60,334 nucleotides of DNA, taken from assembly GCA_018669475.1 (NCBI GenBank), contig JABHCC010000198.1, positions 1 through 60,334 on the forward strand, in the 5' to 3' direction. Positions within the stretch are counted from its first letter, which is position 1; the number at the start of each line of letters is the position of its first letter. The DNA is from Bacteroidota bacterium. GTDB lineage: Bacteria > Bacteroidota > Bacteroidia > Bacteroidales > UBA12481. The translations under genes and the position numbers were made by a program. Below are positions 9,486 through 19,514 of the stretch, piece after piece. Under the pieces are notes generated by a model. That model did no database searches and was not told the origin of the DNA. It was given only the letters and a program-made list of their open reading frames with translations.

Positions 9486-11576
9486 CTAATATTCGAAGTC
9501 TTTATTAAAGAAATGTTTCATCCAGAATTGATATTGCTCATTCCGGTTATGCTTGCTTTTTTCTCCACCCCAGCCATGGCGCCCGTTCGGGTAAATCATA
9601 AATTCAAAATCTTTTCCAAGATCCTGAAGTTTTCCAGCTAATTGAAGTGAGTTTTGCATATGCACATTGTCATCCATTTCTCCATGTACGATTCTCAGTT
9701 TTCCTTTCAACTTGTGGGCATGTTCCATCACTGAACCCGCATCATATCCTTCAGGATTTTGTTGAGGAGTATCCATAAAGCGCTCAGTATAAACATTATC
9801 ATAAAGCCTCCAGGAAGTAACACTCAGATTTGCAATTCCATGTGTCCAGAAGTCTGCACCAGAGGTGAGAGCCATAGCAGTCATGTATCCGCCGTATGAT
9901 CCACCTGTCATTCCAATCTTTTCTGAATCCACATATGGCTGATCACGCAACCATTTTACAGCTGCTGAATAGTCGATGACTTCCCATTTCCCCAAATTAC
10001 GCCACATGTAATCTAATCCTCTTTTACCAAAATGTCCGGATGCACGGTGTGCAACATTAATTGTGATGATATTATTTTTTGCATACCATGAAGCATAGCC
10101 ATCACTGAAGTTATTGCTGAATCCGCCTGAATTTGGACCGCCATATACTGTAAATACAACGGGATATTTCTTGTTTTTGTCAAAGTTTAAGGGATAAGTA
10201 ATTTTAGCTGGCAGAATAAAACCATCGGTAGATGGAATTCGCAGCATTTCAGTAAGGGTATTTTCTGCCGGATTATAAGTGTATTCTTTCTCCTCTAAAA
10301 CCCTGACCATTTTACCTTGTGCATCTCTGATTACTTTCTTAGATGGTAATTTTACGTTACTCCAGGAGTCTATAATAAAAGATCCACCGGGTGATAAGGT
10401 CGCTCTGTGCACACCTGTTCCCTCAGTAAGTTGCACTAACTCAGATCCGTCAAGATTTACACTGAAGAAATGGCTATCAGTTGATTCTTTACCGGTAGCT
10501 GTAAAATACACTTTTCCATTTTCAATATCAACCTTTGATAAGCGATTAACTCTGAAGTCAAGATCAGTTAACTGTGCATTTAGTTTTCCATTCCAATCAT
10601 AGTAATAGAGGTTATTCCAATCACTTTTAGTGCTTCTTAAAATGAAGCCTGATCCATCTTCCATCACATGTAAATCAGAATAGAAATTTATCCAGGTTTT
10701 TCTTTTTTCCTGATAGATTTTCCTGACATTCCCGTTTTCAGGATCAACCATGAAAAGTTTCATGTCATTCTGATCACGGTTCAATACCTGTATAAGCATT
10801 TCACTGCACTCCTTGTTCCATGAAGGAAAAGCTATGTACTGATCGACAGTTTCGTCAAAATCAGCCCAGCTTACTTTGCCCGACTTCACATCTGCAATCC
10901 CAAGTTTGACAATTGGATTTGGATCACCTGGTTTTGGGTAACGTGTGAACTCAGGGGCACCATGAAGACTGTCGGCTCTCATCAGAGTGAAAAGAGGAAC
11001 AGGATGGTCGTCAAATCTGAGGAAGGATATTTTTTTCCCATCAGGTGACCACCAGAATGCAGCATATCGTGATCCACGGCCTAAGATTTCCTCGAAATAA
11101 ACCCATGAAGCATATCCGTTGTATATTAAATCCTCTCCATCTGTGGTTAGTCTGGTCTCCAGACCTGATTCAATATCTAAAACAAATAAATCATGATCGC
11201 GCGTGAATGCCAAAAGTTTATGATCGGGTGAAAACCTTGGGTTTTTTTCAAGACCAGGATTTGCTGTTACTTGTCTTTCTGAATCATCAGCTGGATTGAT
11301 TAAATAGATATTACCATTTTTTACCCTCGCTGTTATTGTTCCAGATGCTTGCTCGTCCTGAGTTTTCTTTTTGGCTTTAGTCGCTTTGCCGGTAGCAGCA
11401 TCAACGATCATTAATACATCATTACCTTTTTTATCTTTTTGGGTCTCAAAATAGTGAGTGTCATCGGCCCAACGGATGGTGTTAGCTCTTCGCCCATATT
11501 GACCAAAAGCTGTTGACACTATCATTGAAACCAAAAATAACAAACTTAAAGTTTGAATTCGATACCTGTTTTTCAT
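9486..11576 (-). CDS. Exported dipeptidyl-peptidase IV-like S9 peptidase
   Basis: 696 residues with a signal peptide that ends around STAFGQ, residue 26. The first ~430 residues form the DPP-IV type beta-propeller (for example YASWVYFEEI and SPDGKKISFLRFDD, diagnostic of the S9B branch with its Glu for N-terminal amine binding). The alpha/beta hydrolase part carries the catalytic triad: Ser in GGSYGGYM, Asp in GEMDDNVH, His in NGRHGWGG. It would cleave X-Pro or X-Ala dipeptides from peptides in the periplasm. The gene stands alone, ended by a strong terminator. Confidence 0.92.
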   Translation of the reverse strand: MKNRYRIQTLSLLFLVSMIVSTAFGQYGRRANTIRWADDTHYFETQKDKKGNDVLMIVDAATGKATKAKKKTQDEQASGTITARVKNGNIYLINPADDSERQVTANPGLEKNPRFSPDHKLLAFTRDHDLFVLDIESGLETRLTTDGEDLIYNGYASWVYFEEILGRGSRYAAFWWSPDGKKISFLRFDDHPVPLFTLMRADSLHGAPEFTRYPKPGDPNPIVKLGIADVKSGKVSWADFDETVDQYIAFPSWNKECSEMLIQVLNRDQNDMKLFMVDPENGNVRKIYQEKRKTWINFYSDLHVMEDGSGFILRSTKSDWNNLYYYDWNGKLNAQLTDLDFRVNRLSKVDIENGKVYFTATGKESTDSHFFSVNLDGSELVQLTEGTGVHRATLSPGGSFIIDSWSNVKLPSKKVIRDAQGKMVRVLEEKEYTYNPAENTLTEMLRIPSTDGFILPAKITYPLNFDKNKKYPVVFTVYGGPNSGGFSNNFSDGYASWYAKNNIITINVAHRASGHFGKRGLDYMWRNLGKWEVIDYSAAVKWLRDQPYVDSEKIGMTGGSYGGYMTAMALTSGADFWTHGIANLSVTSWRLYDNVYTERFMDTPQQNPEGYDAGSVMEHAHKLKGKLRIVHGEMDDNVHMQNSLQLAGKLQDLGKDFEFMIYPNGRHGWGGEKSKHNRNEQYQFWMKHFFNKDFEY

Positions 11577-11682
11577 AATTGGAATGTTTGGATTTTCAAG
11601 TTGAAAAATACATACAATTTGTCTGTGCCATAAGCTGATGACAGATCTTTAACATCTTTTAACACCTGGGCAAATTTATTAT

Positions 11683-13002
11683 CTAAATGCAGGAATTAAT
11701 TATCGACTCAATGAGTTCTTGTTTACCTGATTGTAATTCTGGCTCGCCATATTGATGAGCCAGAGCAGCTAATTCATTTAAATTAAGATCTCCGTTTTCA
11801 AAAGCTAATCCATTTCCAGTATTGAAACTTTGATAACGGTTATTACGGAAATCCATTATCCGTTTTTCATTCAGGAGTTTGTCAGCAATCAGCAATGCAC
11901 GTGCGAATGTATCCATCCCTGCAATATGAGCAATGAAAATATCCTCCGGATCGGTAGAGTTGCGCCTTGTTTTAGCATCAAAATTGAATCCCCCATTTCC
12001 TATTCCTCCACTTTCCAGTACAACCAACATGGCCTCAGTGGCTTCATACAAATTTGTCGGAAAATTATCTGTATCCCAACCGTTAAGGGGCTCACCATGA
12101 TTTGCATCGATACTGCCCAGTAAGTTGGCATCAGATGCCACTCTTAATTCATGTGCAAAACTATGATTGGCCAGTGTTGCATGATTGGCTTCAATATTCA
12201 GTTTGAAATCATTCTCCAGTCCGTACTGATGAAGAAAGCCTATAACAGTAGCTGCGTCAAAGTCATATTGATGCAAGGATGGCTCCATTGGTTTAGGCTC
12301 AATCAGAAAAGTGCCTTCAAAGCCAATCTTGCGACCATAATCACGAGCCATTTGGAGAAATCTCCCCATATGATCAAGCTCTTTCTTCATGTCAGTATTC
12401 ATTAAGAAGCTGTACCCTTCGCGACCACCCCAGAAGACATAATTGTCCCCTCCAAGCTGAACAGTTGCGTCAAGAGCCGCTTTAACCTGGGAAGCAGCAT
12501 ATGGCAAGACATTAAAATCCGGATTTGTTGCTGCGCCATTCATATAGCGTGGATGTGAAAATAAGTTTGCAGTACCCCATAGTAAACGGATTCCTGTTTC
12601 TGACTGTTTTTCCCCGGCACGGTCAACCAGAGCCTTCAGGTTATCAGCTGATTCCTGAACTGTTGCTCCTTCAGGTGCCAGATCACGGTCATGGAAACAA
12701 TAAAATGGTATTCCCATTTTTGACATAAATTCAAAAGCAGCGTCCAGCTTGGCAAAAGCATTTTCCATTGGATCATTTGATACATTCCAGGTGAAATGCC
12801 TGGTTCCTGAACCAAAAGGATCAGATCCGGCATTACAGAAAGAGTGCCAGTAGGCCATGGCAAAACGAAATTGCTCTTTCATGGTTTTTCCACCAACGAC
12901 AAAATTTTCATCGTAGTAACGAAATGCCAAATGATCGTTTGAGTCAGGTCCCTGATAAAAAATACGCTCTATTCCGGGGAAATATTCTTTGTTTGTACTC
13001 AT
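11683..13002 (-). CDS. xylA: Xylose isomerase
   Basis: 439 residues, typical of class II xylose isomerases. It interconverts D-xylose and D-xylulose in the cytoplasm. Motifs include WGGREGY (about residue 190), IEPKPMEPS with a metal-binding Glu, [20 protein letters not shown] and [12 protein letters not shown], all intact. It is the last gene of a three-gene minus-strand operon: kinase (rhaB-like), xylB, xylA, with a 14 bp gap after xylB. No xylose transporter or regulator is present in this window. Confidence 0.96.
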   Translation of the reverse strand: MSTNKEYFPGIERIFYQGPDSNDHLAFRYYDENFVVGGKTMKEQFRFAMAYWHSFCNAGSDPFGSGTRHFTWNVSNDPMENAFAKLDAAFEFMSKMGIPFYCFHDRDLAPEGATVQESADNLKALVDRAGEKQSETGIRLLWGTANLFSHPRYMNGAATNPDFNVLPYAASQVKAALDATVQLGGDNYVFWGGREGYSFLMNTDMKKELDHMGRFLQMARDYGRKIGFEGTFLIEPKPMEPSLHQYDFDAATVIGFLHQYGLENDFKLNIEANHATLANHSFAHELRVASDANLLGSIDANHGEPLNGWDTDNFPTNLYEATEAMLVVLESGGIGNGGFNFDAKTRRNSTDPEDIFIAHIAGMDTFARALLIADKLLNEKRIMDFRNNRYQSFNTGNGLAFENGDLNLNELAALAHQYGEPELQSGKQELIESIINSCI

Positions 13003-13016
13003 TTTATTAATGTTAT

Positions 13017-14516
13017 TTATTTGAGACTGTTAGTCAGCATATGTTTCCAATCCTCATATTGTTCTTTATAAAAGTCTGATAGTTCTTTTTCAGGTTCTAC
13101 AACCTCAATAATCTTCAATGATTTGAAAGCTTCTTCTAAAGAGGAATAATGTCCGATTCCTACTCCTGCTGCCCGTGCGGCACCAATAGCGCCATCTGTA
13201 TCATACAATTCTACCCTGGTATCAGTAACAGTCGCAAAGATCTGGCTGAAAAGCGGACTCTGAAACATATTGGCGGCTCCTGCTTTTACAATATTTGTCT
13301 GGACACCCATCTCCCTCATAGCCTCAAATCCATAATTGAGTGCATAAACAATACCCTCTTTAGCTGCACGGATAATATTATCAAGACTATGCCGGTTGAA
13401 GTCAATATTAAGAAATTGTCCACCAAATGGTCGGTTCTGTAAAATTCGTTCAACACCGTTCCCAAAGGGAAGAATTTTCAGACCATCTGATCCGGCAGGA
13501 GCTTTCTGAGCAATAGCATTTAATTCAGCATAGGACTTAGTATTGTCTAATAACTGATTCTTAATCCAACTATACTGTATTCCTGTTCCATTCACACAAA
13601 GGAGAACACCTAAACGCGGTGTTTCCTTCTGATGATTCACATGGGCAAAAATATTTACCCTGGACTGTGGGTCGTGGTTTAACTGATCAAGGATTCCATA
13701 GATCACACCGGATGTCCCGGCAGTTGCAGCTAGTTCACCTGGCTCAAAAACATTCAGGCTTGTGGCATTGTTGGGCTGATCACCAGCCCTGTAAGAAATG
13801 GGTATTCCTATTGGCAATCCTGTTTCATCGGATGCTGATTTACACACTACTGATTGAACTCCAAAGGTAGGTGTCAATGGTGGAATCATTGAATCATCCA
13901 GATCCATGGCAGTGATTATACTATCAGAAATTGCATGATTTTTAAAATCCCAAAACATTCCTTCTGATAATCCGGATATGGTTGTATTTACTTCTCCACT
14001 AAGACAGGCAGCAATAAAATCTCCCGGGAGCATTATGCGGTGGATATTTTTATATATATCTGGTTCGTTTATCCTTACCCAGGCTAATTTTGATGCAGTG
14101 AAATTCCCCGGATTGTTGAGGATGGTGTTGAGGGTATCAGCCTTTCCCATTTCTGAAAACGCTTGATCTCCAATAGATGCAGCACGGCTATCGCACCAAA
14201 TAATTGATGGTCTGAGTGCTTTGTTTTGGCTGTCAACAGCAACTAAGCCATGCATTTGATATGCAATACCAATAGCAATAATGTTTTTTTTATTCAATTC
14301 TGATGACAGAAACAACTTTTCGATGGCCGTTTTTGAATGATCCCACCAGCAATTAGGAGATTGCTCTGCCCAGCCCGACTGAATTGCATGAATTGGCATT
14401 TCAAAGTCAGGTGATATTGCCGAATTAATCCTGAGCCCTGTGTCAGCATCAATCAGTGCTGCTTTGATTGATGAGGAACCAATATCTAAACCAAGTAAAT
14501 ATTTAGTGTCTTTCAT
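13017..14516 (-). CDS. xylB: Xylulokinase
   Basis: 499 residues, FGGY-type carbohydrate kinase. It phosphorylates D-xylulose to xylulose 5-phosphate, feeding the pentose phosphate pathway. The N-terminal phosphate-binding loop reads [15 protein letters not shown]; the stretch [12 protein letters not shown] matches the xylulokinase signature with MHG, and [10 protein letters not shown] is the second nucleotide-binding loop. The xylA neighbour makes the assignment firm. It lies 47 bp after the rhaB-like kinase gene. Confidence 0.93.
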   Translation of the reverse strand: MKDTKYLLGLDIGSSSIKAALIDADTGLRINSAISPDFEMPIHAIQSGWAEQSPNCWWDHSKTAIEKLFLSSELNKKNIIAIGIAYQMHGLVAVDSQNKALRPSIIWCDSRAASIGDQAFSEMGKADTLNTILNNPGNFTASKLAWVRINEPDIYKNIHRIMLPGDFIAACLSGEVNTTISGLSEGMFWDFKNHAISDSIITAMDLDDSMIPPLTPTFGVQSVVCKSASDETGLPIGIPISYRAGDQPNNATSLNVFEPGELAATAGTSGVIYGILDQLNHDPQSRVNIFAHVNHQKETPRLGVLLCVNGTGIQYSWIKNQLLDNTKSYAELNAIAQKAPAGSDGLKILPFGNGVERILQNRPFGGQFLNIDFNRHSLDNIIRAAKEGIVYALNYGFEAMREMGVQTNIVKAGAANMFQSPLFSQIFATVTDTRVELYDTDGAIGAARAAGVGIGHYSSLEEAFKSLKIIEVVEPEKELSDFYKEQYEDWKHMLTNSLK

Positions 14517-14563
14517 TGATTATACAATTTACATAATTCTTCCAGATCCTGAATCTAATGTGT

Positions 14564-16045
14564 TTATTTATCCAATCCAATTATTTGGTGAAATCTGTCA
14601 AATTGGACATCCCAAATTTTCTTATTTTTCGGATGGTAGGTTTGCGTCTCAACTGAGTTCATGACAATTCGACGCATTGAATGCCTGTCTGCTAGTATTC
14701 CCACGGCTTTTGCTTGTAACAAAATATTTCCGAGGGCGGTTCCTTCTGCCGGTCCTGCAATAATCTCGAGACCTGTAGCATTGGCTGTGAATTGAGAGAG
14801 TACTTTGTTTCGGGATCCGCCTCCAATAAGATGAATGCGATTAATAGTTTTACCGCTAGCGGATATTAATTGATTTAGGGTATGCCTGTATTTTAATGCC
14901 AGACTTTCAAATATACAGCGCGTGATATCCGGTATGGTTTCCGGAATGTGCTGATCCGTCTTTTTACAATATTTTTGTATAGCATCAATCATGTTCTCAG
15001 GATTTAAGAAGGAGGGATCATCAGGATCAATCAAACAAAGAAATCCTCTAGACTGAGTGCTGAGAGATGTCAGATCAGCATAGCTATAAACCTTTTCCAA
15101 ATCCCAGATTTTTTTACATTCCTGAAGGAGCCACAAACCTGTTATATTCTTAAGGAATCGTGTTGTTCCTTCTATTCCGCCTTCATTTGTAAAACTAGCT
15201 TTAAAAGATGCATCTGTGATACAAGGTTCAGGTAATTCTATTCCCATTAAAGACCATGTACCACTACTGATATATGCCCAATCATCACCTTTCGCAGGGA
15301 TGGATGCAATGGCTGAGGCTGTGTCGTGTGCGGCAACTGCAGCAACCTGAATAGGTCCCACTCCCAAATCAGCCTGAATTTCAGGAAGGATATGACCAAT
15401 AACAGTACCGGGTTCTACTATTTCTTCAAGGATATGTGTAGGTAAACCCAGACTTTGAAGTAATGAAATATTCCATCTCCCGGTTTCCGGGTTGAGCATT
15501 TGAGAAGTGGATGCTATAGTATACTCAGAATATTTAATTCCGGTTAGAAGATAACTGAGTAAATCAGGCATAAACAACATTTTATCTACACTTAAAAGCT
15601 GATCTGGAAAGTGCTTCTTGAGACCCCATAATTGAAACAGAGAATTAAATTGCATGAATTGAATTCCCGTTTTTTGATATAGTTCTTCCTTTGGAATTTT
15701 CGAGAATACTTCATCCATGGCGTTATCGCTTATATGGTCACGATAGGCAAATGGACGACCAGCCAATGTTCCCGGATGATTCAGAAAACCAAAGTCAACA
15801 CCCCATGTGTCAATTCCCAGACATCGTGGTTTAATACCTATTTGCTCAACACATAGACGGAGTCCTTTCTTTATCTCTTCGAACAGAGCCTCTACGTCCC
15901 AGTGATAATGCCCATTTTCAAATAGCATCTGATTATCAAACCTATGAACTTCTTTAAGCTTTAATGTATTTTCATGAAGTGAGCCTAATATGGCACGGCC
16001 GCTACTGGCACCTATATCTATAGCAAGGAAATGGTCGGCGAGCAT
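14564..16045 (-). CDS. rhaB: Rhamnulokinase-like FGGY sugar kinase
   Basis: 493 residues, FGGY family. AIDIGASSGRAILG opens the protein, and LGIDTWGVDFGFL near residue 95 is characteristic of RhaB. YISSGTWSLMG and GGGSRNKVLSQ form the ATP site. RhaB phosphorylates L-rhamnulose, yet the rest of this operon is for xylose and the usual rhaI/rhaD partners are absent here. A related ketose substrate is therefore possible. It seems to be the first gene of the xyl operon, with a candidate -7 box 21 bp upstream. Confidence 0.8.
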   Translation of the reverse strand: MLADHFLAIDIGASSGRAILGSLHENTLKLKEVHRFDNQMLFENGHYHWDVEALFEEIKKGLRLCVEQIGIKPRCLGIDTWGVDFGFLNHPGTLAGRPFAYRDHISDNAMDEVFSKIPKEELYQKTGIQFMQFNSLFQLWGLKKHFPDQLLSVDKMLFMPDLLSYLLTGIKYSEYTIASTSQMLNPETGRWNISLLQSLGLPTHILEEIVEPGTVIGHILPEIQADLGVGPIQVAAVAAHDTASAIASIPAKGDDWAYISSGTWSLMGIELPEPCITDASFKASFTNEGGIEGTTRFLKNITGLWLLQECKKIWDLEKVYSYADLTSLSTQSRGFLCLIDPDDPSFLNPENMIDAIQKYCKKTDQHIPETIPDITRCIFESLALKYRHTLNQLISASGKTINRIHLIGGGSRNKVLSQFTANATGLEIIAGPAEGTALGNILLQAKAVGILADRHSMRRIVMNSVETQTYHPKNKKIWDVQFDRFHQIIGLDK

Positions 16046-16065
16046 AATTTTCTGGTTTAGTAGGC

Positions 16066-16073
16066 CAAATTTA
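16066..16073 (-). promoter_or_regulatory. Putative -7 box of rhaB-xylB-xylA operon
   Basis: On the minus strand TAAATTTG fits TAnnTTTG, about 20 bp upstream of the kinase start. No convincing -33 box was seen. Confidence 0.3.
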
Positions 16074-16177
16074 CTCAGAAAATTGGAGACCGGGAAACAT
16101 TCGTGTAGTCAGGAGGGCATCAGGGGCTTGAAGGAATTGATTGATGAAATTTTGAATGGTGAAGGAGGTGAAGAAAA

Positions 16178-16798
16178 CTATTGGGAGAGATCTTTTGAGA
16201 ACTGCTGATTTAGCTTGACGATTAGCTCAGATACGCTTATCTGATATCCTGCTTCATGCAAGCTGGTAACGAAATCGGCATGATCTCTGCCTTGTCGGTA
16301 ATCTGGCTCTTTGGGAGGATGTTGCAGGTATTTGCTGATCAGGAGGATATTTTCGGAGACATTTAAAACCGCATGGTAAAAAACCATATTTTTTTTTCGG
16401 TAAATTGAAGAACCCAGAATCTTTTTTTCACCGATAGTAATATCTGATATCCCTTTATAGGAGATGTCCTTTACGCCTGTTTCTTTCAAGGCATTTATTA
16501 TCACTGAATTTATACGTCGGAAATAAATCTGGGGATTTTCCAACTTGCCGGAGAGGAGTCGAACGCTGATGACTAAAGTTTTCGGGCTTAAAATAACTGA
16601 TTCACCACCCGACGGCCTTTTATAAACACGAACATTATCTGCCAATACCTGGTCAACAATCAGGGAGCGCTCTGCTTTATTACTCTGACCCAGCACCAGA
16701 TATTTCTCGTCAGGTTGCCAAAAATGCCAGCCATTGGCATCCGCATCAACCTGAATCAAACAAGAATCCGGCAAGTCATATGAAAGCACCTCAATCAT
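16178..16798 (-). CDS. Lipoate-protein ligase-like protein (BPL/LplA fold)
   Basis: 206 residues, shorter than classical LplA (about 330), lacking the C-terminal accessory domain. It matches the biotin/lipoate ligase fold: VYKRPSGGESVIL corresponds to the RRxSGGGxVxH lipoyl-AMP loop but has Glu-Ser where Gly and Ala are usual; GISDITIGEKKILGSS contains the conserved lysine (K-I-x-G) that contacts lipoate. It sits 49 bp downstream of the E3-E2-E1 cluster on the same strand, so it may attach lipoate to the E2 lipoyl domain or transfer it as an amidotransferase. Which of these it does cannot be decided from sequence. Confidence 0.75.
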   Translation of the reverse strand: MIEVLSYDLPDSCLIQVDADANGWHFWQPDEKYLVLGQSNKAERSLIVDQVLADNVRVYKRPSGGESVILSPKTLVISVRLLSGKLENPQIYFRRINSVIINALKETGVKDISYKGISDITIGEKKILGSSIYRKKNMVFYHAVLNVSENILLISKYLQHPPKEPDYRQGRDHADFVTSLHEAGYQISVSELIVKLNQQFSKDLSQ

Positions 16799-16810
16799 AA
16801 AAATACAAAG

Positions 16811-16847
16811 TCATTGGTCGATGGTCATTGGTCGATGGTCATTGGTC
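16811..16847. repeat. 14-bp direct tandem repeat, 2.6 copies
   Basis: The unit TCATTGGTCGATGG occurs twice without mismatch, followed by TCATTGGTC. It fills the short gap between the lipoate ligase gene and the E3 gene and ends one base before the E3 stop. There is no coding or hairpin role visible. Confidence 0.9.
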
Positions 16848-18197
16848 TCACTTATGAATTGACTTATCAGCTGCATCCATTCCAGCTTCAAGAAAAACTT
16901 CAGAAATGGTGGGATGGGCATGTACGGTTCTTGCCACATCATAAACAGTTGCTTCGACTGACATGAAAGCTGCAGCTTCGGCAATCAGGTCGGTGGCATT
17001 GGCTGCAACAATCTGAACACCCAGTACTTCACCCATTTTTTTCTCAGAGAGTATTCTGATAAATCCCTCACTCGTATCTTCAGCCAGGGCCTTGCCGTTT
17101 GCAGTCATCGGAAATTCACCAATTCGATAATCAATTCCTTGTGCGCGCACCTGCTCTTCGGTTAATCCAATCTGGCTGAGTTCAGGTACTGTATAAACAT
17201 TGACCGGATAATTATTCAACTCCATCTCGCCTTTTACACCATGCAAATGGTTGACGGTAAAAATACCCTGGGCTGAGGCTGCATGAGCTAAATATGATAA
17301 ACCATTAACATCCCCAATAGCGTAAATACCTTTTACTGATGTTTCGAGATGCTCATTAACTGCAATAAATCCCTTATCATCCAAAGCTAATTCTACTTCA
17401 TTTGCAGGAACTACTGCTCCACGCCATGAGCAATTTATCAATGTGTCAAAAGCAAGCACATCAGAATTATTGATAAGCATCTCTCCTTCATCAGAAACCG
17501 AGATTTTCTCATCGGCAATTATTTTGATTCCCTGAGCTTTTACTTTCTTGAGTATAAATTCAGTAAGATATTTATCTATGCCAGGTAAAATGTCTGTCTG
17601 CGGACTCACCAGAGTAACTTCATGATCGATCATCCTGAAGAACTGAGCAAGTTCAACCGTGACAGGTCCGTGACCATATAAAATAATTTTATCCGGAATG
17701 GTATTCATATCCAGCATGTTTTCGACCTGGGTGAGTTTGTTCCGTGGAATATTCAGATCTATGGATGCTGGATACGAACCTGTAGCAATAAGTATGTTTT
17801 TGCATTCCAGTGTCCTGTTTTCAACGCTAATAGTGGATGAGCCTGTTATAATGGCTTCACCCTGAATTACATCTACACCATTTTTTTTCAATAAGTAAGC
17901 TATCCCTCCGGTTAGTTTCCTTACTACTTTCGATGCACGGTTTTTAGCATTTTTCCAATTGAAATGAAGTTCTTCAAGGTTGATACCATCAATCCCCATA
18001 CGATCTGCATTTTTAATGCGATCATAAAGTTTAGCACTTTCGATTAAAGCTTTTGTCGGGATGCAGCCCCAATTCAGACACATACCTCCGATGGCATTTT
18101 TTTCCACCAGGGCGGTTTTCATTCCAAGTTGACCTGCGCGGATGGCTGCAACATATCCGGCAGGTCCGGCACCAATTATTATAAGATCATAGTCCAT
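16848..18197 (-). CDS. lpdA: Dihydrolipoyl dehydrogenase (E3)
   Basis: 449 residues. FAD-binding GAGPAGYVAAIRAGQLG at the start, redox-active disulfide in GGMCLNWGCIPTKA (residues ~36-50), NAD-binding region around 165-200, FAD contact in YAIGDVNG, and the active-site His-Glu in HAHPTISE near the end. It reoxidises the dihydrolipoamide of E2. The NAD loop reads GHGPVTVELAQF; the first Gly of the usual GxGxxG is retained but the third position is Thr-Val, a mild variation. It lies 20 bp downstream of the E2 gene. Confidence 0.93.
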   Translation of the reverse strand: MDYDLIIIGAGPAGYVAAIRAGQLGMKTALVEKNAIGGMCLNWGCIPTKALIESAKLYDRIKNADRMGIDGINLEELHFNWKNAKNRASKVVRKLTGGIAYLLKKNGVDVIQGEAIITGSSTISVENRTLECKNILIATGSYPASIDLNIPRNKLTQVENMLDMNTIPDKIILYGHGPVTVELAQFFRMIDHEVTLVSPQTDILPGIDKYLTEFILKKVKAQGIKIIADEKISVSDEGEMLINNSDVLAFDTLINCSWRGAVVPANEVELALDDKGFIAVNEHLETSVKGIYAIGDVNGLSYLAHAASAQGIFTVNHLHGVKGEMELNNYPVNVYTVPELSQIGLTEEQVRAQGIDYRIGEFPMTANGKALAEDTSEGFIRILSEKKMGEVLGVQIVAANATDLIAEAAAFMSVEATVYDVARTVHAHPTISEVFLEAGMDAADKSIHK

Positions 18198-18217
18198 TGT
18201 AATTCGGTTTTAAGGTT

Positions 18218-19510
18218 TTACCCCATTAAAAGTGACACCGGGTCATTCAGGTATTCCATTATTTTGTTCAGAAAACGACTTACTTCTCCTCCATCTACGA
18301 TTCTATGATCTACTGACAGAGAGAGAGGTAACATGGTTCCTGGTACAATTGCATTATCTTTCACAACTGGCTTCTGTACCATCCTGCCAACTCCTAATAT
18401 GCCAGCTTGAGGATAGTTTATCACCGGAACTGCAAATTGACCTCCAATTGAACCAAAATTAGTTATAGTAAAAGTTCCATCTTTCATATCATCCATCCCT
18501 AATTCTCTGTTACGAGATTTATTAGCAATTTGATTCACTTTCTGAGCCAGTTCTTTTATGCTCAGCAAATCAACATCATGAATTACCGGAACGAGAAGGC
18601 CTTCATCGGTATCAACTGCTATCCCAATATTGTAATATTTTTTGAGAATCAGCTGTCCTCCTTCCAAATTCATTTCTGAGTTTAATGTCGGATGCTCCTT
18701 AAGTGCCAGAGCAGTTGCCTTTAGGACGAATGGAAGATAGGATAATTTAATCTCCTGCCGTGAAAATATTTCCTTGTATTTGTTTCTGATTCTAATTAAT
18801 TCGGATACTTCAATCTCGTCAAACACGGTCATGTGGGCTGCATTGTGCTTCGATTGAATCATATTTCTGGCAATTGCCTTTCTTATCTGACTCAGGGCTT
18901 GTATTTCAACTCTTGCTTCTGCCTTAGGTGTTGTGTCTTGTCCGGATTTAGCTTCAAAATGTTTGTGTCTTTGCTGATAATGTTTTTGAATATCATTCTT
19001 CATGACACGGCCAACCGGGCCAGTTCCTGTGATATCATTAATGTCGACATTCAGTTCTTTTGCCATTACTCTGGCAACTGGTGTTGCAAGGGATTTGTGT
19101 TTTTCAGTCCCGGGAGAAGATTTCGTTAAGGTTTCAGTATTCATTTCCTCGGTTGCAGGGAGAAAAGCTGAATTATCTGCAACCTCCAGAGTGCCAACAA
19201 CTCCAGCACCTTCTTCAACCGGTTCAAAATCAGGCTTTGCAGCCTCAGTTATTGCTTCTTCTCCATCAATACCCTGGATGTCAAATTCGACCAGTGGGTC
19301 GCCAACATGTATTGTTTCACCAACTTTGCCAAAAATATTGGCGATCATTCCTGTTTTTGGTGAAGGAATATCAGTAACTACCTTATCGGTTTCCATTTTA
19401 ACAAGGGATTCACCCATCTCAACTGCCTGGCCCTTTTCAACATACCATTCAGCGATGGTTCCTTCGTCAAGGCCTTCTCCAATGTCAGGAAATTTGAAAA
19501 TATACCTCAT
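18218..19510 (-). CDS. 2-oxoacid dehydrogenase E2 (dihydrolipoyl acyltransferase)
   Basis: 430 residues. One lipoyl domain at residues 1-75 with the lipoylated lysine in METDKVV; a linker; a peripheral subunit-binding domain at about 140-175 (ATPVARVMAKEL, GTGPVGRV); then the catalytic acyltransferase domain, with SVDHRIVDGG holding the catalytic His and Asp near residue 402. The composition suits branched-chain (BkdB-like) or pyruvate complexes; the nearby methylmalonyl-CoA mutase genes and the E1 type favour branched-chain substrates. It starts 4 bp after the E1-beta stop and is probably translationally coupled. Confidence 0.9.
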   Translation of the reverse strand: MRYIFKFPDIGEGLDEGTIAEWYVEKGQAVEMGESLVKMETDKVVTDIPSPKTGMIANIFGKVGETIHVGDPLVEFDIQGIDGEEAITEAAKPDFEPVEEGAGVVGTLEVADNSAFLPATEEMNTETLTKSSPGTEKHKSLATPVARVMAKELNVDINDITGTGPVGRVMKNDIQKHYQQRHKHFEAKSGQDTTPKAEARVEIQALSQIRKAIARNMIQSKHNAAHMTVFDEIEVSELIRIRNKYKEIFSRQEIKLSYLPFVLKATALALKEHPTLNSEMNLEGGQLILKKYYNIGIAVDTDEGLLVPVIHDVDLLSIKELAQKVNQIANKSRNRELGMDDMKDGTFTITNFGSIGGQFAVPVINYPQAGILGVGRMVQKPVVKDNAIVPGTMLPLSLSVDHRIVDGGEVSRFLNKIMEYLNDPVSLLMG

Positions 19511-19514
19511 GGAA

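Noticed and set aside
9405-9641. Plus-strand open frame over the MBL/DPP-IV junction
   Set aside because: It crosses a terminator hairpin and overlaps the well-supported DPP-IV gene on the other strand; no protein features.
15990-16208. Plus-strand 72-codon open frame in the gap before the rhaB-like gene
   Set aside because: It overlaps two minus-strand genes and has no recognisable features; the 16046-16177 gap seems to hold only the possible promoter.
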